A stretch of DNA of 64,000 bases from Pseudomonas sp. NBRC 111124 (GTDB lineage Bacteria; Pseudomonadota; Gammaproteobacteria; Pseudomonadales; Pseudomonadaceae), in contig NZ_BCBA01000027.1 of assembly GCF_001320245.1 (NCBI RefSeq), positions 62,001 to 126,000 on the forward strand, in the 5' to 3' direction. Below the pieces are notes generated by a model. The model ran no database searches, was not told where the DNA came from, and saw only the letters and a list, made by a program, of their open reading frames with translations. Both the position numbers and the translations under genes were made by a program. Of the stretch, positions 29,388 through 37,615 are shown piece after piece (positions within the stretch are counted from its first letter, which is position 1; each line of letters opens with the position of its first letter).

Positions 29388-29656
29388 TCCTTGGCAAAGT
29401 ACGCGGCGGCCTTTTTTAAGATGTCTCGCTCTTCAGTCACGCGCTTGAGTTCAGCGCGTAGCTTGCGCAATTCGGCCTGCTGATCGTCGTCTTGCTGACG
29501 CTGCTCTTGGGGCTTGGTGTAGACCTTGATCCAGGCGTAAAGGCTATGTACGGACATGCCCAGGCGCTGGGCGACATCGGCGACGGGTTTGCCTTTCTCG
29601 GTCACTTGCTTGACCGCTTCGATCTTGAACTCTTCGGGGTAACGCTGACGACTCAT
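29378..29656 (-). CDS. IS3-family transposase OrfA (HTH)
   Basis: The 92-residue protein has the HTH_Tnp_1 fold (RYPEEFKIEAVKQVTEKG, VAQRLGMSVHSLYAWIK) followed by a leucine-zipper-like coiled coil (LRKLRAELKRVTEERDILKKA). It is the DNA-binding part of the IS3 transposase. Confidence 0.94.
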   Translation of the reverse strand: MSRQRYPEEFKIEAVKQVTEKGKPVADVAQRLGMSVHSLYAWIKVYTKPQEQRQQDDDQQAELRKLRAELKRVTEERDILKKAAAYFAKECG

Positions 29657-29911
29657 GGCACCTCCTATTTGGGCCTCATTATGAGGCTTGGAGGTGTCTA
29701 CGAAACCAGGGGCGATTCAAAGGGCTATCTCTGCACGATGGAGTTTGAGCGACGCTACGCGAGCAGTAGCTATCAGCACTAATCCCGGCCTGTCTCTGCC
29801 GATTGTGGCTCGTTACGTCATTGGTTTCGCTTCTGAAATGCGACCATTCGACTCGAAAAAATCTCAACCACACATTATCGCGATGACATAAGCACCAAGG
29901 AGGTTAGCCCC

Positions 29912-30241
29912 ATGTCATTGCAGTGCCCTCGCTGTCACTCCCCAAAAATCGCTTCCTTCCATCACGCCATGAGAGTCGGCGCCGCCGTCGGCACCCTTGG
30001 CGGTATTGCACGTAGCGTCAGCGCAGCCCTGGGAGGTGGCCAAGCTGGCGCAGCTATCGGCGCGTTCGCCGGACCTGTCGGTATCACCCTAGGTTCCGTG
30101 TCTGGTGCCATTCTCGCCGGCCTGGCCGGCGGCGTAGGCGGGTGTGCGCTAGGCGCCCAGCTTGGCGAGTCGCTCGACCGCCACGTCCTGGCCCACAATC
30201 TCTGTCTGCTCTGCGGTCATCGCTTCAACCTGCCAGTCTGA
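29912..30241 (+). CDS. Glycine-zipper protein with split zinc ribbon
   Basis: The 109-residue protein has a CPRC motif at the N terminus (LQCPRCHSPKI) and a CLLCGHRF motif at the C terminus, together one zinc ribbon. Between them lie two long hydrophobic glycine-zipper segments (GAAVGTLGGIA; GAIGAFAGPVGITLGSVSGA). Such proteins accompany DUF932 and YqaJ genes on pseudomonad integrative elements. Function unknown. A clear ribosome site (AAGGAGG) lies before the ATG. Confidence 0.8.
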   Translation: MSLQCPRCHSPKIASFHHAMRVGAAVGTLGGIARSVSAALGGGQAGAAIGAFAGPVGITLGSVSGAILAGLAGGVGGCALGAQLGESLDRHVLAHNLCLLCGHRFNLPV

Positions 30242-30335
30242 TCCGGCCCTTTCTCTCCTCTCATTTCAATCGTCCGGTCGGTGCTGCGCCTGGCGCGGCG
30301 CTTTATGCCGGCCTGCACCCAAAGGAATCGCTCAC

Positions 30336-31304
30336 ATGGCACATCTCGTCGAAACCATGGCCTACGCTGGCGCTACTCCGTGGCATGGCCTGGGCAATCA
30401 GCTCACTCAGAAACAACCCATCGAAGTCTGGCAGCGTGAAGCCGGGATGGACTGGCAGATCCTCGAAAGTCCCGTGCATTTCAAATCAGAGGTCACGGGC
30501 CATCTGGGCGCAATTCACTCCTTCCCCGAACAGAAGGTGCTGTTCCGTTCGGACACCAAAACCCCGCTGTCGGTGGTCTCGCAGCGCTACCACACCGTGC
30601 AGCCTCGGGAAGTGCTCGAGTTTTACCGGGACCTCACCGAGGTATCCGGCTACGAGCTGGAAACCGCTGGCGTGCTCAAGGGCGGGCGCAAGTTCTGGGC
30701 GCTGGCGCGTACCGGGCAAGGCGCTGCGATCAAGGGTAATGATCAGGTCAACGGCTATCTGCTGCTCGCGACATCCTGCGACGGCACCCTGGCCACCACT
30801 GCCACACCCACCACTGTGCGCGTGGTGTGCAACAACACCCTGACCATCGCCCTGGACGGCACCAGCCGCGCGATCAAGGTGCCGCACAACACCCGCTTCG
30901 ATCCGCAAGCAGTGAAGAAACAGCTCGGTATCGCCGTATCCCAGTGGGATGACTTCATGTACCGCATGCGCGCGCTGGCCGAACGCAAGGTGCAGTGGCA
31001 TGAGGCTTTGGGATTCTTTATGGGCGTGCTGTGCGAGACCAGCCCGACCGGCGCCCTACCGGAGGTACTGCCCAACGAGCGTGCGCTACGCAAAGCCCAG
31101 GAGCTGTACGAAGGCCGTGGTCGCGGTAGCCAGCTGGACTCTGCACGTGGCACAGCTTGGGGCCTACTCAACGCCGTGACCGAGTACGTCGACCACGAAC
31201 GTCGTGCCCGCAGCAACGAGTACCGCATGGACTCGGCCTGGTTCGGCCAGGGGGCACAGATCAAGCAACGCGCTCTGGATGCCGCGCTACAGCTCGCCGC
31301 TTAG
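30336..31304 (+). CDS. DUF932 phage/plasmid-like protein
   Basis: The 322-residue protein starts MAHLVETMAYAGATPWHGLG, the usual start of the DUF932 (phage/plasmid-like TIGR03299) family. It contains VVSQRYHTVQPREVLEFY and VRVVCNNTLTIAL, conserved in the family. The function is not established. It is the first of three genes (DUF932, YqaJ, Gp3-like) spaced 75-90 bp apart on the same strand. Confidence 0.92.
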   Translation: MAHLVETMAYAGATPWHGLGNQLTQKQPIEVWQREAGMDWQILESPVHFKSEVTGHLGAIHSFPEQKVLFRSDTKTPLSVVSQRYHTVQPREVLEFYRDLTEVSGYELETAGVLKGGRKFWALARTGQGAAIKGNDQVNGYLLLATSCDGTLATTATPTTVRVVCNNTLTIALDGTSRAIKVPHNTRFDPQAVKKQLGIAVSQWDDFMYRMRALAERKVQWHEALGFFMGVLCETSPTGALPEVLPNERALRKAQELYEGRGRGSQLDSARGTAWGLLNAVTEYVDHERRARSNEYRMDSAWFGQGAQIKQRALDAALQLAA

Positions 31305-31379
31305 CCCTCACTTACTTCAACCCTCGCGCCCGGTCAGCCTTGTGCTGGTCGGGCGTTTTCATGTCTGCAGGTGAATACC

Positions 31380-32384
31380 ATGAAAGCAACGTCATTGAAC
31401 GGCAGCTCCCGCAAAGCCCGCCCGGCCCTGCGCCTGGTCAGCACCAAGGAGCTTCCGCGCGAGGACTGGCTGCAGATCCGTAAACAAGGCATCGGCAGTT
31501 CGGATGCCGCGGCTGCCGTGGGACTGAATCCCTACAAATCGCAGCTCGAACTGTGGCTGGAGAAGACCGGCCGCGACACTGCGCTGCCTAAGGGCGATAC
31601 CCAGGATGAGGAAAGCCCGATGTATTGGGGCAACGTCCTGGAACCCATCGTGGCCTGGCACTACAGCAAGCGCACCAAGAACAAGGTCCGCCGCATTAAC
31701 GCCGTGCTACAGCATCCGGATCCGGAGCTGCCCTGGATGCTGGCCAACATCGACCGTGAGGTAATCGGTGCCGACGATGTGCAGATCCTCGAATGCAAGA
31801 CCGCCGGCATAAACGGGGCACGTCTCTGGAAGGAAGGCATCCCCGAGTATGTCGAGCTTCAGGTGATGCACCAGCTCGCCGTCACTGGCAAGCAGGCTGC
31901 GGATGTAGCCGTGCTGCTTGGTGGCCAGACGCTGGAGATCCACCGCATTGAGCGGGACGAGCAGATGATTGCTCGCCTGATCGAGCTGGAGTGCAAGTTC
32001 TGGCGCTACGTGGAGACCGACACACCACCGCCAGCCGACGGGACGGCATCCGCGGAGGCAGCGCTACGCTGCCTGTATCCGGAGGACAACGGTCAGGTAG
32101 TCAACTTCAGCAGCCATGCTGGGCTGACTGCCGCCTATATCGAACTGAAGGCCCTGCGGCAGTCGATGGCCGACAAGGAAAAGCGCGAGGCCGAGCTCAA
32201 GCAGATGCTGCAGCAGGCCATGGGCGACGCCAGTCGCGCGGAGTTCTCCAGCGGCTACGTCAGTTGGCGCAAGGCCAAGGACAACATCGGTTTCGATGTC
32301 GCGCAACTGCTCAAGGACAAGCCGTACCTGCAGGCCAAGTATCCGTTGCTGAAGCCCGGTGCGCGGCGCTTCCTGGTCGGCTGA
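31380..32384 (+). CDS. YqaJ-type viral recombinase/exonuclease
   Basis: The 334-residue protein has the N-terminal GIGSSDAAAAVGLNPYKS motif and the PD-(D/E)XK nuclease residues in NIDREVIGADDVQILECKTAG. The family resects double-stranded DNA ends for single-strand annealing recombination. A C-terminal helical region (residues about 245-330) follows. A single-strand annealing partner is not seen next to it; the following gene may fill that role. Start at 31380 (MKATSLNG). Confidence 0.92.
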   Translation: MKATSLNGSSRKARPALRLVSTKELPREDWLQIRKQGIGSSDAAAAVGLNPYKSQLELWLEKTGRDTALPKGDTQDEESPMYWGNVLEPIVAWHYSKRTKNKVRRINAVLQHPDPELPWMLANIDREVIGADDVQILECKTAGINGARLWKEGIPEYVELQVMHQLAVTGKQAADVAVLLGGQTLEIHRIERDEQMIARLIELECKFWRYVETDTPPPADGTASAEAALRCLYPEDNGQVVNFSSHAGLTAAYIELKALRQSMADKEKREAELKQMLQQAMGDASRAEFSSGYVSWRKAKDNIGFDVAQLLKDKPYLQAKYPLLKPGARRFLVG

Positions 32385-32471
32385 TTTCCTCCTCCATCAC
32401 CCCTTCCCCCTTGGCCAGTCCATGCAGTTCGCGCTGCGTGGCTGGCCTTTTTCATTTCCAGGAGCACCACC

Positions 32472-33365
32472 ATGTTGAAAGGTCTCGCACTCATCCCTCC
32501 CGCACTCGGTCGCATCTCCATTGGCAAGGTCGTCGAGAAAAACGGTAAGCGTCTTCCGGAGAAGGATGACCAGTTCACCATCACGTCCCAAGTGCAGGGC
32601 CGGGATGGCTGGCTGTTGCACCCGCTCAACGATGAACTGCGTCAGGGCAAGGACGACAAGCTGCGTAGCATCCCGGTACGTCTGCTGTTCAACGAACCGG
32701 AATTGAACTTTCGCGCCGACTACACCCTGTTCGACCGGCAGTCGGGACGGCCACTGTGCGTCGGTAATGGCGAAACCTGCAAGCGCGTCACTCAGGACGG
32801 TATGCAATCGCTGCCCTGCCCTTCGCCGGATGCCTGCCCGCTGGCCAAGGGTAATGCCTGCAGGCCCTATGGCCGGCTGAACGTGGTCATTGGCGAGGAG
32901 GATCCGCTGGGCACCTTCGTGTTCCGCACCACCGGCTTCAACAGCATCCGCACCCTGGCAGCCCGGCTACATTACTTCCAGGCCATTTCCGGCAATCGCT
33001 TGGCCTGCCTGCCGCTGGAGCTGCGCCTACGCGGCAAGTCGACGCGCCAGAGCCACGGCACCCCGATCTTCTACGTCGACCTCACGGTACGCAACGGCAT
33101 GGGCATGGCTGAAGCTCTGCAGCAGGCGGGCGAGCTCGCGGCGCAACGGCAAACCGCCGGCTTCGATCAAGGGGCGCTGGATGAGGCAGCCCGCCGGGGC
33201 TTCGGCAATGGCGCCTTTGAGGACAGCGAAGAAGACAGTCACGCTGTGATCGAGGAGTTCTTCACCGCCCCAGAGCCAGCCAGCTCGACCGCCCCCGTTG
33301 ATTCACAGGCGGCGCCCAAATTCCTCGCAGACAAACTGGAAGCCCTCGCCTCACAGCCCCACTGA
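32472..33365 (+). CDS. Hypothetical phage/ICE protein, possible Gp3-like
   Basis: The 297-residue protein has four cysteines arranged as C-x5-C and C-x7-C-type clusters (GNGETCKR, LPCPSPDACPLAKGNACRPYG), likely binding metal. A C-terminal acidic low-complexity region (FEDSEEDSH) follows. The order DUF932-YqaJ-this protein recurs on Pseudomonas elements. It resembles phage Gp3-like/recombination directionality factor proteins, but I cannot confirm this by eye. No signal peptide or membrane segment. Confidence 0.75.
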   Translation: MLKGLALIPPALGRISIGKVVEKNGKRLPEKDDQFTITSQVQGRDGWLLHPLNDELRQGKDDKLRSIPVRLLFNEPELNFRADYTLFDRQSGRPLCVGNGETCKRVTQDGMQSLPCPSPDACPLAKGNACRPYGRLNVVIGEEDPLGTFVFRTTGFNSIRTLAARLHYFQAISGNRLACLPLELRLRGKSTRQSHGTPIFYVDLTVRNGMGMAEALQQAGELAAQRQTAGFDQGALDEAARRGFGNGAFEDSEEDSHAVIEEFFTAPEPASSTAPVDSQAAPKFLADKLEALASQPH

Positions 33366-33421
33366 ATCCCACCTGCCTGCGCTGCCGTCATCGGCCAGGC
33401 AGGTTTTCTTGGAGACTCACT

Positions 33422-33610
33422 ATGCTTCTACTTCGATTTCTACTCCACCTGCTCATCTTCATCGGCGCGCTCGCGGCCGCTGCTACGGTGGTGCTGAGCA
33501 TCTTGCTCATGCTGCGCTTCCCGCCGCTGCTGCTCGCCGTGGTCCTGGCCTGCTGGATGCTGAATCGCCTGCTCAGATTGCTCTGCCCACGCCCGGGCAA
33601 TCCCTGCTGA
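33422..33610 (+). CDS. Small inner-membrane protein
   Basis: The 62-residue protein is almost entirely hydrophobic, with two likely transmembrane helices (residues about 5-30 and 33-52) and an Arg-rich turn and tail. It lies in the same direction as the phage-like module, 57 bp after it. Unknown family; probably a real gene because of its ribosome site (TTGGAGACTCACT) and position. Confidence 0.6.
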   Translation: MLLLRFLLHLLIFIGALAAAATVVLSILLMLRFPPLLLAVVLACWMLNRLLRLLCPRPGNPC

Positions 33611-33683
33611 AAACCCCCAGCGACAACCGCCAACCAGTCATCACCAGCGGCTGTGCATTCGGCCGTTATTACCACGAGGAACC

Positions 33684-33922
33684 ATGATCAGATGCTTAAT
33701 CTGCGAGTCCAAGGCCATTCTGACGCGGGACGTTGCCAAGGGCATCGCCCTGCTGGTCAGCCTGGCCGACAGTGCATTGCAGGGGGCTCAGGAGGCGGAC
33801 ACAGATACCCCAACCCTGGGGTCGCCAAATATCACTTCGGAGGGTTCAGGTATTTGTGCCTGCGCTGTGGATCGCTGTTCGATGAGCCGGGTACAGAGGA
33901 GGCGTCCGAGCCCGCCATGTAG
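33684..33922 (+). pseudogene. Small zinc-ribbon protein, frameshifted
   Basis: The frame starts MIRCLICESKAILTRDV (one CxxC). It reads through a helical middle to about 33835, where the expected second CxxC (YLCLRCGSLFDEPG) appears in another frame and ends at a stop at 33922. One frameshift near 33830 would restore a protein of about 79 residues with a C-terminal zinc ribbon. It appears to be a recently broken gene of the island. Confidence 0.6.
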
Positions 33923-33939
33923 TCGCCATGATTCAGCGC

Positions 33940-34160
33940 TCAGTCCTGGCCGAGCCGGGCAACCAGGCGCTCCACCATGTCCATGACAAGCTCACGGTCT
34001 GCCGCTGTCAGCCGGGAAAGAAGGTCATGGAGCCTGCGGGCCTGGTCCTCCGGGCGGGAGCTCCCTCGGTCAGCAGGTCGGCTGTTTCGCAGTTGAAGAT
34101 AGTTGCCAGCTCGACCAGACGCTCATGATGATTCTTGGGAGGACCGACCTTAACAATCGC
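33940..34160 (-). pseudogene. XRE-type regulator remnant, truncated and frameshifted
   Basis: The minus strand encodes, from about 34160, NHHERLVELATIFNCETADLLTEGAP, typical of the last helices of an XRE/HTH domain. After a frameshift near 34060 it reads ARRLHDLLSRLTAADRELVM and ends at a stop at 33940. The HTH recognition helix is missing. It lies at the junction between the ICE-like module and the metabolic block. Confidence 0.55.
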
Positions 34161-34225
34161 TTAGCTTGCAATCAATGAGCCTGGCGTACAGGTGTGTTTC
34201 AGCCATGCGGCTGGACAAACGCAAC

Positions 34226-34258
34226 GCGCCATGCTGAAGCCCGGCTTCAGCATGGCGC
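34226..34258. terminator. Strong hairpin after the amidase gene
   Basis: A perfect 15-bp stem (gcgccatgctgaagc and complement) with a 3-base loop lies just past the 3' end of the minus-strand N-carbamoylsarcosine-amidase gene. There is no long T-run, so it may protect the 3' end or terminate weakly. Confidence 0.65.
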
Positions 34259-34275
34259 GGGTCACACCCGGGCGG

Positions 34276-34965
34276 TCAACGTTTGCCAATGCTAGCCAGG
34301 TAATCCAGGCAGCTGTCGACGGTTTCCACGTCGGCGAACTTGGCATCAATGTCAAACAGGTTCCAGGCCACCGCGCCCGGTACCCGGTCGCCGATGCACT
34401 CTTTCACGGCGATGGTGCGGAAGCCTTCGGCCAGGCCGTCGCACAGGGTGGTACGCACGCAAGCCGAGGCCGTCACGCCGGTCACCAGGATGGTGTCGAC
34501 CCCTGCCGAGCGCAGGTACCCGGCCAGCGAGGTGCCGCTGAACGAACTGGCGCGCTTCTTCACCAGCACGAACTCGCCATCGACTGGCGCGATGCGCGAG
34601 TCGATCGCCCAGAGGTTCTCATCGGCCTGGTTGACCACGTCCACCGGGATCTTGTTGTGCCACTGGCCCATGTCGGTGTTGGGGTCATGGCGGTCGGTGT
34701 TCTGGTAGCAGGTGGTGACGTGGACGATCGGGAAGTGGTTGGCACGGAACACCTTCATCAGGCGCTGCACGCCGGGGATGATTTCGTCGTCGATCTTTTC
34801 GCAGGTGAACGGGTTGCCTGGGCGGGTCCAGGCGTTGGCCAGGTCGACGTTGATCAGCGCCGGGCGCTTGCCGAAGCCGATACGGCGCTGGAAGCCACGC
34901 TCCTTGTAGAGCTTGGTCGATTCTTCGAAGGCGCGTTCGAGCATGGTCATCAGGTCTTGCGACAT
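34276..34965 (-). CDS. N-carbamoylsarcosine amidase-like cysteine hydrolase
   Basis: The 229-residue isochorismatase-fold hydrolase resembles the Arthrobacter N-carbamoylsarcosine amidohydrolase as I remember it across nearly its whole length, e.g. YKERGFQRRIGFGKRPALIN, DLANAWTRPG and GDRVPGAVAWNLFDID. The catalytic triad is seen as Asp in NVDLANAW, Lys in VLVKKRASSF, and Cys in TASACVRTT. It would release sarcosine, CO2 and ammonia. A long open frame upstream overlaps the divergent LysR gene; the ATG at 34965 is the family start. It is divergent from the LysR gene. Confidence 0.88.
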   Translation of the reverse strand: MSQDLMTMLERAFEESTKLYKERGFQRRIGFGKRPALINVDLANAWTRPGNPFTCEKIDDEIIPGVQRLMKVFRANHFPIVHVTTCYQNTDRHDPNTDMGQWHNKIPVDVVNQADENLWAIDSRIAPVDGEFVLVKKRASSFSGTSLAGYLRSAGVDTILVTGVTASACVRTTLCDGLAEGFRTIAVKECIGDRVPGAVAWNLFDIDAKFADVETVDSCLDYLASIGKR

Positions 34966-35089
34966 AGTGAATCTCCCCAGTGGGTCGTTGTGAGCGGTTC
35001 GGCAAGGAAGGTTTGCCTTGACCTGGAACTCACGATAATCTCGGCCACTGATGACATCCAATTCATTGTTGGCGAGCATTGATACCAAA

Positions 35090-36001
35090 ATGAGCATTAA
35101 TATCCGCTTTGATCTCAAGCAGATAAAAGCCTTCGTCCGCGTCGCGCAACTGCTGCATTTCAAGCGCGCCGCCGATGCCCTGTTCATCACCCAGCCGGCT
35201 TTGAGCCGCCTGATCAAGGCGCTGGAAAGCGAGCTGGGGGCGGAGTTGTTCATGCGCACCACGCGCCATGTGGCGCTGACCGAGGCCGGTCGGCTGTTCT
35301 TGCAGGAATGCCAGCAGGTGTTCCGCCATATCGAACGCGGTATCGACCTGGCGCGTAGCGCCGCGGCGGGGGACATCGGCCACCTGACCGTGGCCTACAA
35401 CGACTTCGCCATCAACGGCGCGCTGCCGGGCATTCTCGAGCGCTTCAAGGACCTGCACCCGGATGTGACCGTGGAGTTGCTGTACATGCCCTCTCACGAG
35501 CAGTACAAGGCGATCCGCGATAGCCTGATCGACGTGGGGTTCCTGCTGGGGCCAATGACCGAGCCGGACATCGCCTCATTGCCGGTGAACCAGGAACGCA
35601 TGGTGGCAATTCTGCCGTCACGGCACCCGCTGGCCGGACAGGCCACTTTGCGCATCGAACAGTTGCGCGACGAGCGCTTCATCTTCGGTGCGCCCAGTGG
35701 CTGGAGCCTGTTCCGCGACCAGGCGTTTCAGCTGTGCCAGCGCGCCGGTTTCAGCCCGAACATTCACCAGGAGGCCACCACCAGCATCGGTATCCTCGGG
35801 CTGGTGGCGGCCAACATGGGGGTGTCGCTGTATTCGGAATGCGCCTACCGGATCCAGCGCGAAGGCGTGGTCATCGTGCCGCTGCAGGACGAGCATGCCC
35901 AGGTGCAGACCATCGCCGCGTGGAACGAGGAATACCAGAGCCCTACCGCCGCGCGTTTCAAAGCCCTACTAGGGCACCGAGCTGCGGAGCTTCACGCCTG
36001 A
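35090..36001 (+). CDS. LysR-family regulator of the hydantoin/amidase block
   Basis: The 303-residue protein has an N-terminal winged helix (FVRVAQLLHFKRAADALFI then TQPALSRLIKALESELGAEL) and a LysR substrate domain. It is divergent from the amidase gene and converges with the NCS1 permease gene, overlapping its end by 10 bases. This position suggests it controls the amidase and perhaps the rest of the cluster. Start at 35090 gives MSINIRFDLKQIKAF. Confidence 0.92.
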   Translation: MSINIRFDLKQIKAFVRVAQLLHFKRAADALFITQPALSRLIKALESELGAELFMRTTRHVALTEAGRLFLQECQQVFRHIERGIDLARSAAAGDIGHLTVAYNDFAINGALPGILERFKDLHPDVTVELLYMPSHEQYKAIRDSLIDVGFLLGPMTEPDIASLPVNQERMVAILPSRHPLAGQATLRIEQLRDERFIFGAPSGWSLFRDQAFQLCQRAGFSPNIHQEATTSIGILGLVAANMGVSLYSECAYRIQREGVVIVPLQDEHAQVQTIAAWNEEYQSPTAARFKALLGHRAAELHA

Positions 36002-37473
36002 TCTGATGGCGTAAGGCCGAAGCGATCGGTACTGGCATCGTAGCGCCAGTCGTGGCCGACACTGCTGGCCAGCCACTGCGCGCCATTGCCGGTGAGCTCT
36101 TGCTGGGGATAGCGCCGAACGATCCAGAACTTCATCAGCATGGCATGGATCACCAAACCGCTGACGAAACCGACTACAAATGCCCAGTCACCGGAACAGT
36201 ACGCCAACACGCTGGCCGCAGCCCACGCTAACAAGCCGGCAGGGTTGAAACCGCGCCAATAGTGGAATTGCCCTTGCAGCTCATACAACTGCGGCACGTT
36301 CAACCGGCGTCGCCGAATCAGGTAATAGTCAGCCACCATGATCCCGCCAATTGCCGAGAGGAACGATCCATACGAAAACAGGAAGGCGAACAGGTTATCG
36401 AGGATGGCCCACGGCATCGAAAGTGTACCGATGACTCCCGCGATCATCACTGCAGTCGGGTATCTGACTCGTGGTGCTCCAGCATTGACGAAGGTCAGCG
36501 CCGCCGGGATCAGGTTGGCTGCAGTATTGGTCGACCACTGTGCCAGCACCACCAGGACCATCAGCACGACCAGGCTCAGCCCGGTGCTCTGGGCCTGGAT
36601 GACATTGATTGGATTCCAGTCTCCGGCGGCGACGAAAGATGCCGCGCCAATGACCGCGATCCAGGTCTGAGTCAGCGGTAATGCGACCAGTTGAGCAAGA
36701 AAGATATGCCGGTTACGAGACAGGAACCCCCGAGCATTGACTGGTGTCCGCACGTAACGGGTGATATTGGGAATGTCGATGGCCAAGGTCGACCAGAAAG
36801 CCACGTTAGCCAGGAACAGGGTAATGATGGTCAGCTGCTTGTCGCCGACGAACGTCCAGATATTGACCCCTTTGGTGACTGCCAGCACATCGAGGGTCAG
36901 GTACATCCAAACCGAGATGGCAATGATCGCCGGCGCTGCGATGGACGAGAGAAACTCTACCGCCTTGATACCCAGCGCGGTATTGATGATTTGCACCACT
37001 GCGAAGATCACATACCACAAGGCCCAGTTGTCGAACCCGGTCAAGTACTCGACGATACCGCTCAGGGCCAGGGCGCCGAGGTAGGTCTGGATACCGAACC
37101 AGATCGCCGCGACCAGGCCGCGAAACAATGACGGAATGTGTGTGCCATGCACGCCGAACGGCGCTCGCAAATACACCGCGAAAGACAAACCATGTTCGGT
37201 ACCGATGTCCGCGGTCAGGGTCATCAGTAGCGCCAGGACGATGTTGGCCAGCAGAATGATCGCTACGACCTGTGGCAGCGGCAGGCCGGCAACACCCGTA
37301 GCACCCAGCTGGAAGGTGGCGATCATGAACGCGATACCGATCCAGATCCAGGTGAAACCCAGGGTACCGATCGAGCGATGTCGTCGTTGTACCGGAAGAA
37401 TCGACGGTTCCAACAGGTTGTGACGGGAGACGGCCGGAGTCGGTGAGACAGAAGTCAATTCGGGGCTGTTCAT
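35992..37473 (-). CDS. NCS1 family nucleobase/hydantoin permease
   Basis: The 493-residue membrane protein has about 12 transmembrane helices and NCS1 hallmarks: NLLEPSILPVQRRHRSIG at the N terminus, IPSLFRGLVAAIWFGIQTY near helix 3, and DIPNITRYVR. The family (Mhp1, CodB, allantoin permease) imports hydantoins and related rings. It lies downstream of hyuB on the same strand, so the likely substrate is a hydantoin or creatinine-related compound. The long frame above 37473 lacks family similarity. Confidence 0.92.
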   Translation of the reverse strand: MNSPELTSVSPTPAVSRHNLLEPSILPVQRRHRSIGTLGFTWIWIGIAFMIATFQLGATGVAGLPLPQVVAIILLANIVLALLMTLTADIGTEHGLSFAVYLRAPFGVHGTHIPSLFRGLVAAIWFGIQTYLGALALSGIVEYLTGFDNWALWYVIFAVVQIINTALGIKAVEFLSSIAAPAIIAISVWMYLTLDVLAVTKGVNIWTFVGDKQLTIITLFLANVAFWSTLAIDIPNITRYVRTPVNARGFLSRNRHIFLAQLVALPLTQTWIAVIGAASFVAAGDWNPINVIQAQSTGLSLVVLMVLVVLAQWSTNTAANLIPAALTFVNAGAPRVRYPTAVMIAGVIGTLSMPWAILDNLFAFLFSYGSFLSAIGGIMVADYYLIRRRRLNVPQLYELQGQFHYWRGFNPAGLLAWAAASVLAYCSGDWAFVVGFVSGLVIHAMLMKFWIVRRYPQQELTGNGAQWLASSVGHDWRYDASTDRFGLTPSDQA

Positions 37474-37615
37474 CGAAGCACCTGTGCATGAATGGAAGGC
37501 GCAACCTACCTGCCATGGCGATGGCCGCAGGCTCTTGGGGAAAGGAACGAACGTGGGCAACGGCCTTTGCTGGCGAATAGCAACCCAGCAAAGGCTGCGG
37601 CGGGCAGACCTGTGG

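Larger units (their letters stand above)
28488..29719 (-). mobile_element. IS3-family insertion sequence
   Basis: The 1232-bp element has imperfect terminal inverted repeats. Left end tgaatcgcccctggtttcc at 28488 matches the complement of the right end (gaaaccaggggcgattca, ending 29719) over 18 bases, and matching continues with interruptions for about 20 more. It encodes orfA and orfB of an IS3 transposase on the minus strand. No matching 3-4 bp direct target repeat is visible on the two sides. Confidence 0.9.

Noticed and set aside
34226..34258. CRISPR-like or attachment repeat
   Set aside because: It is a single 15-bp hairpin with no repeat-spacer array; terminator or mRNA-protecting hairpin is simpler.
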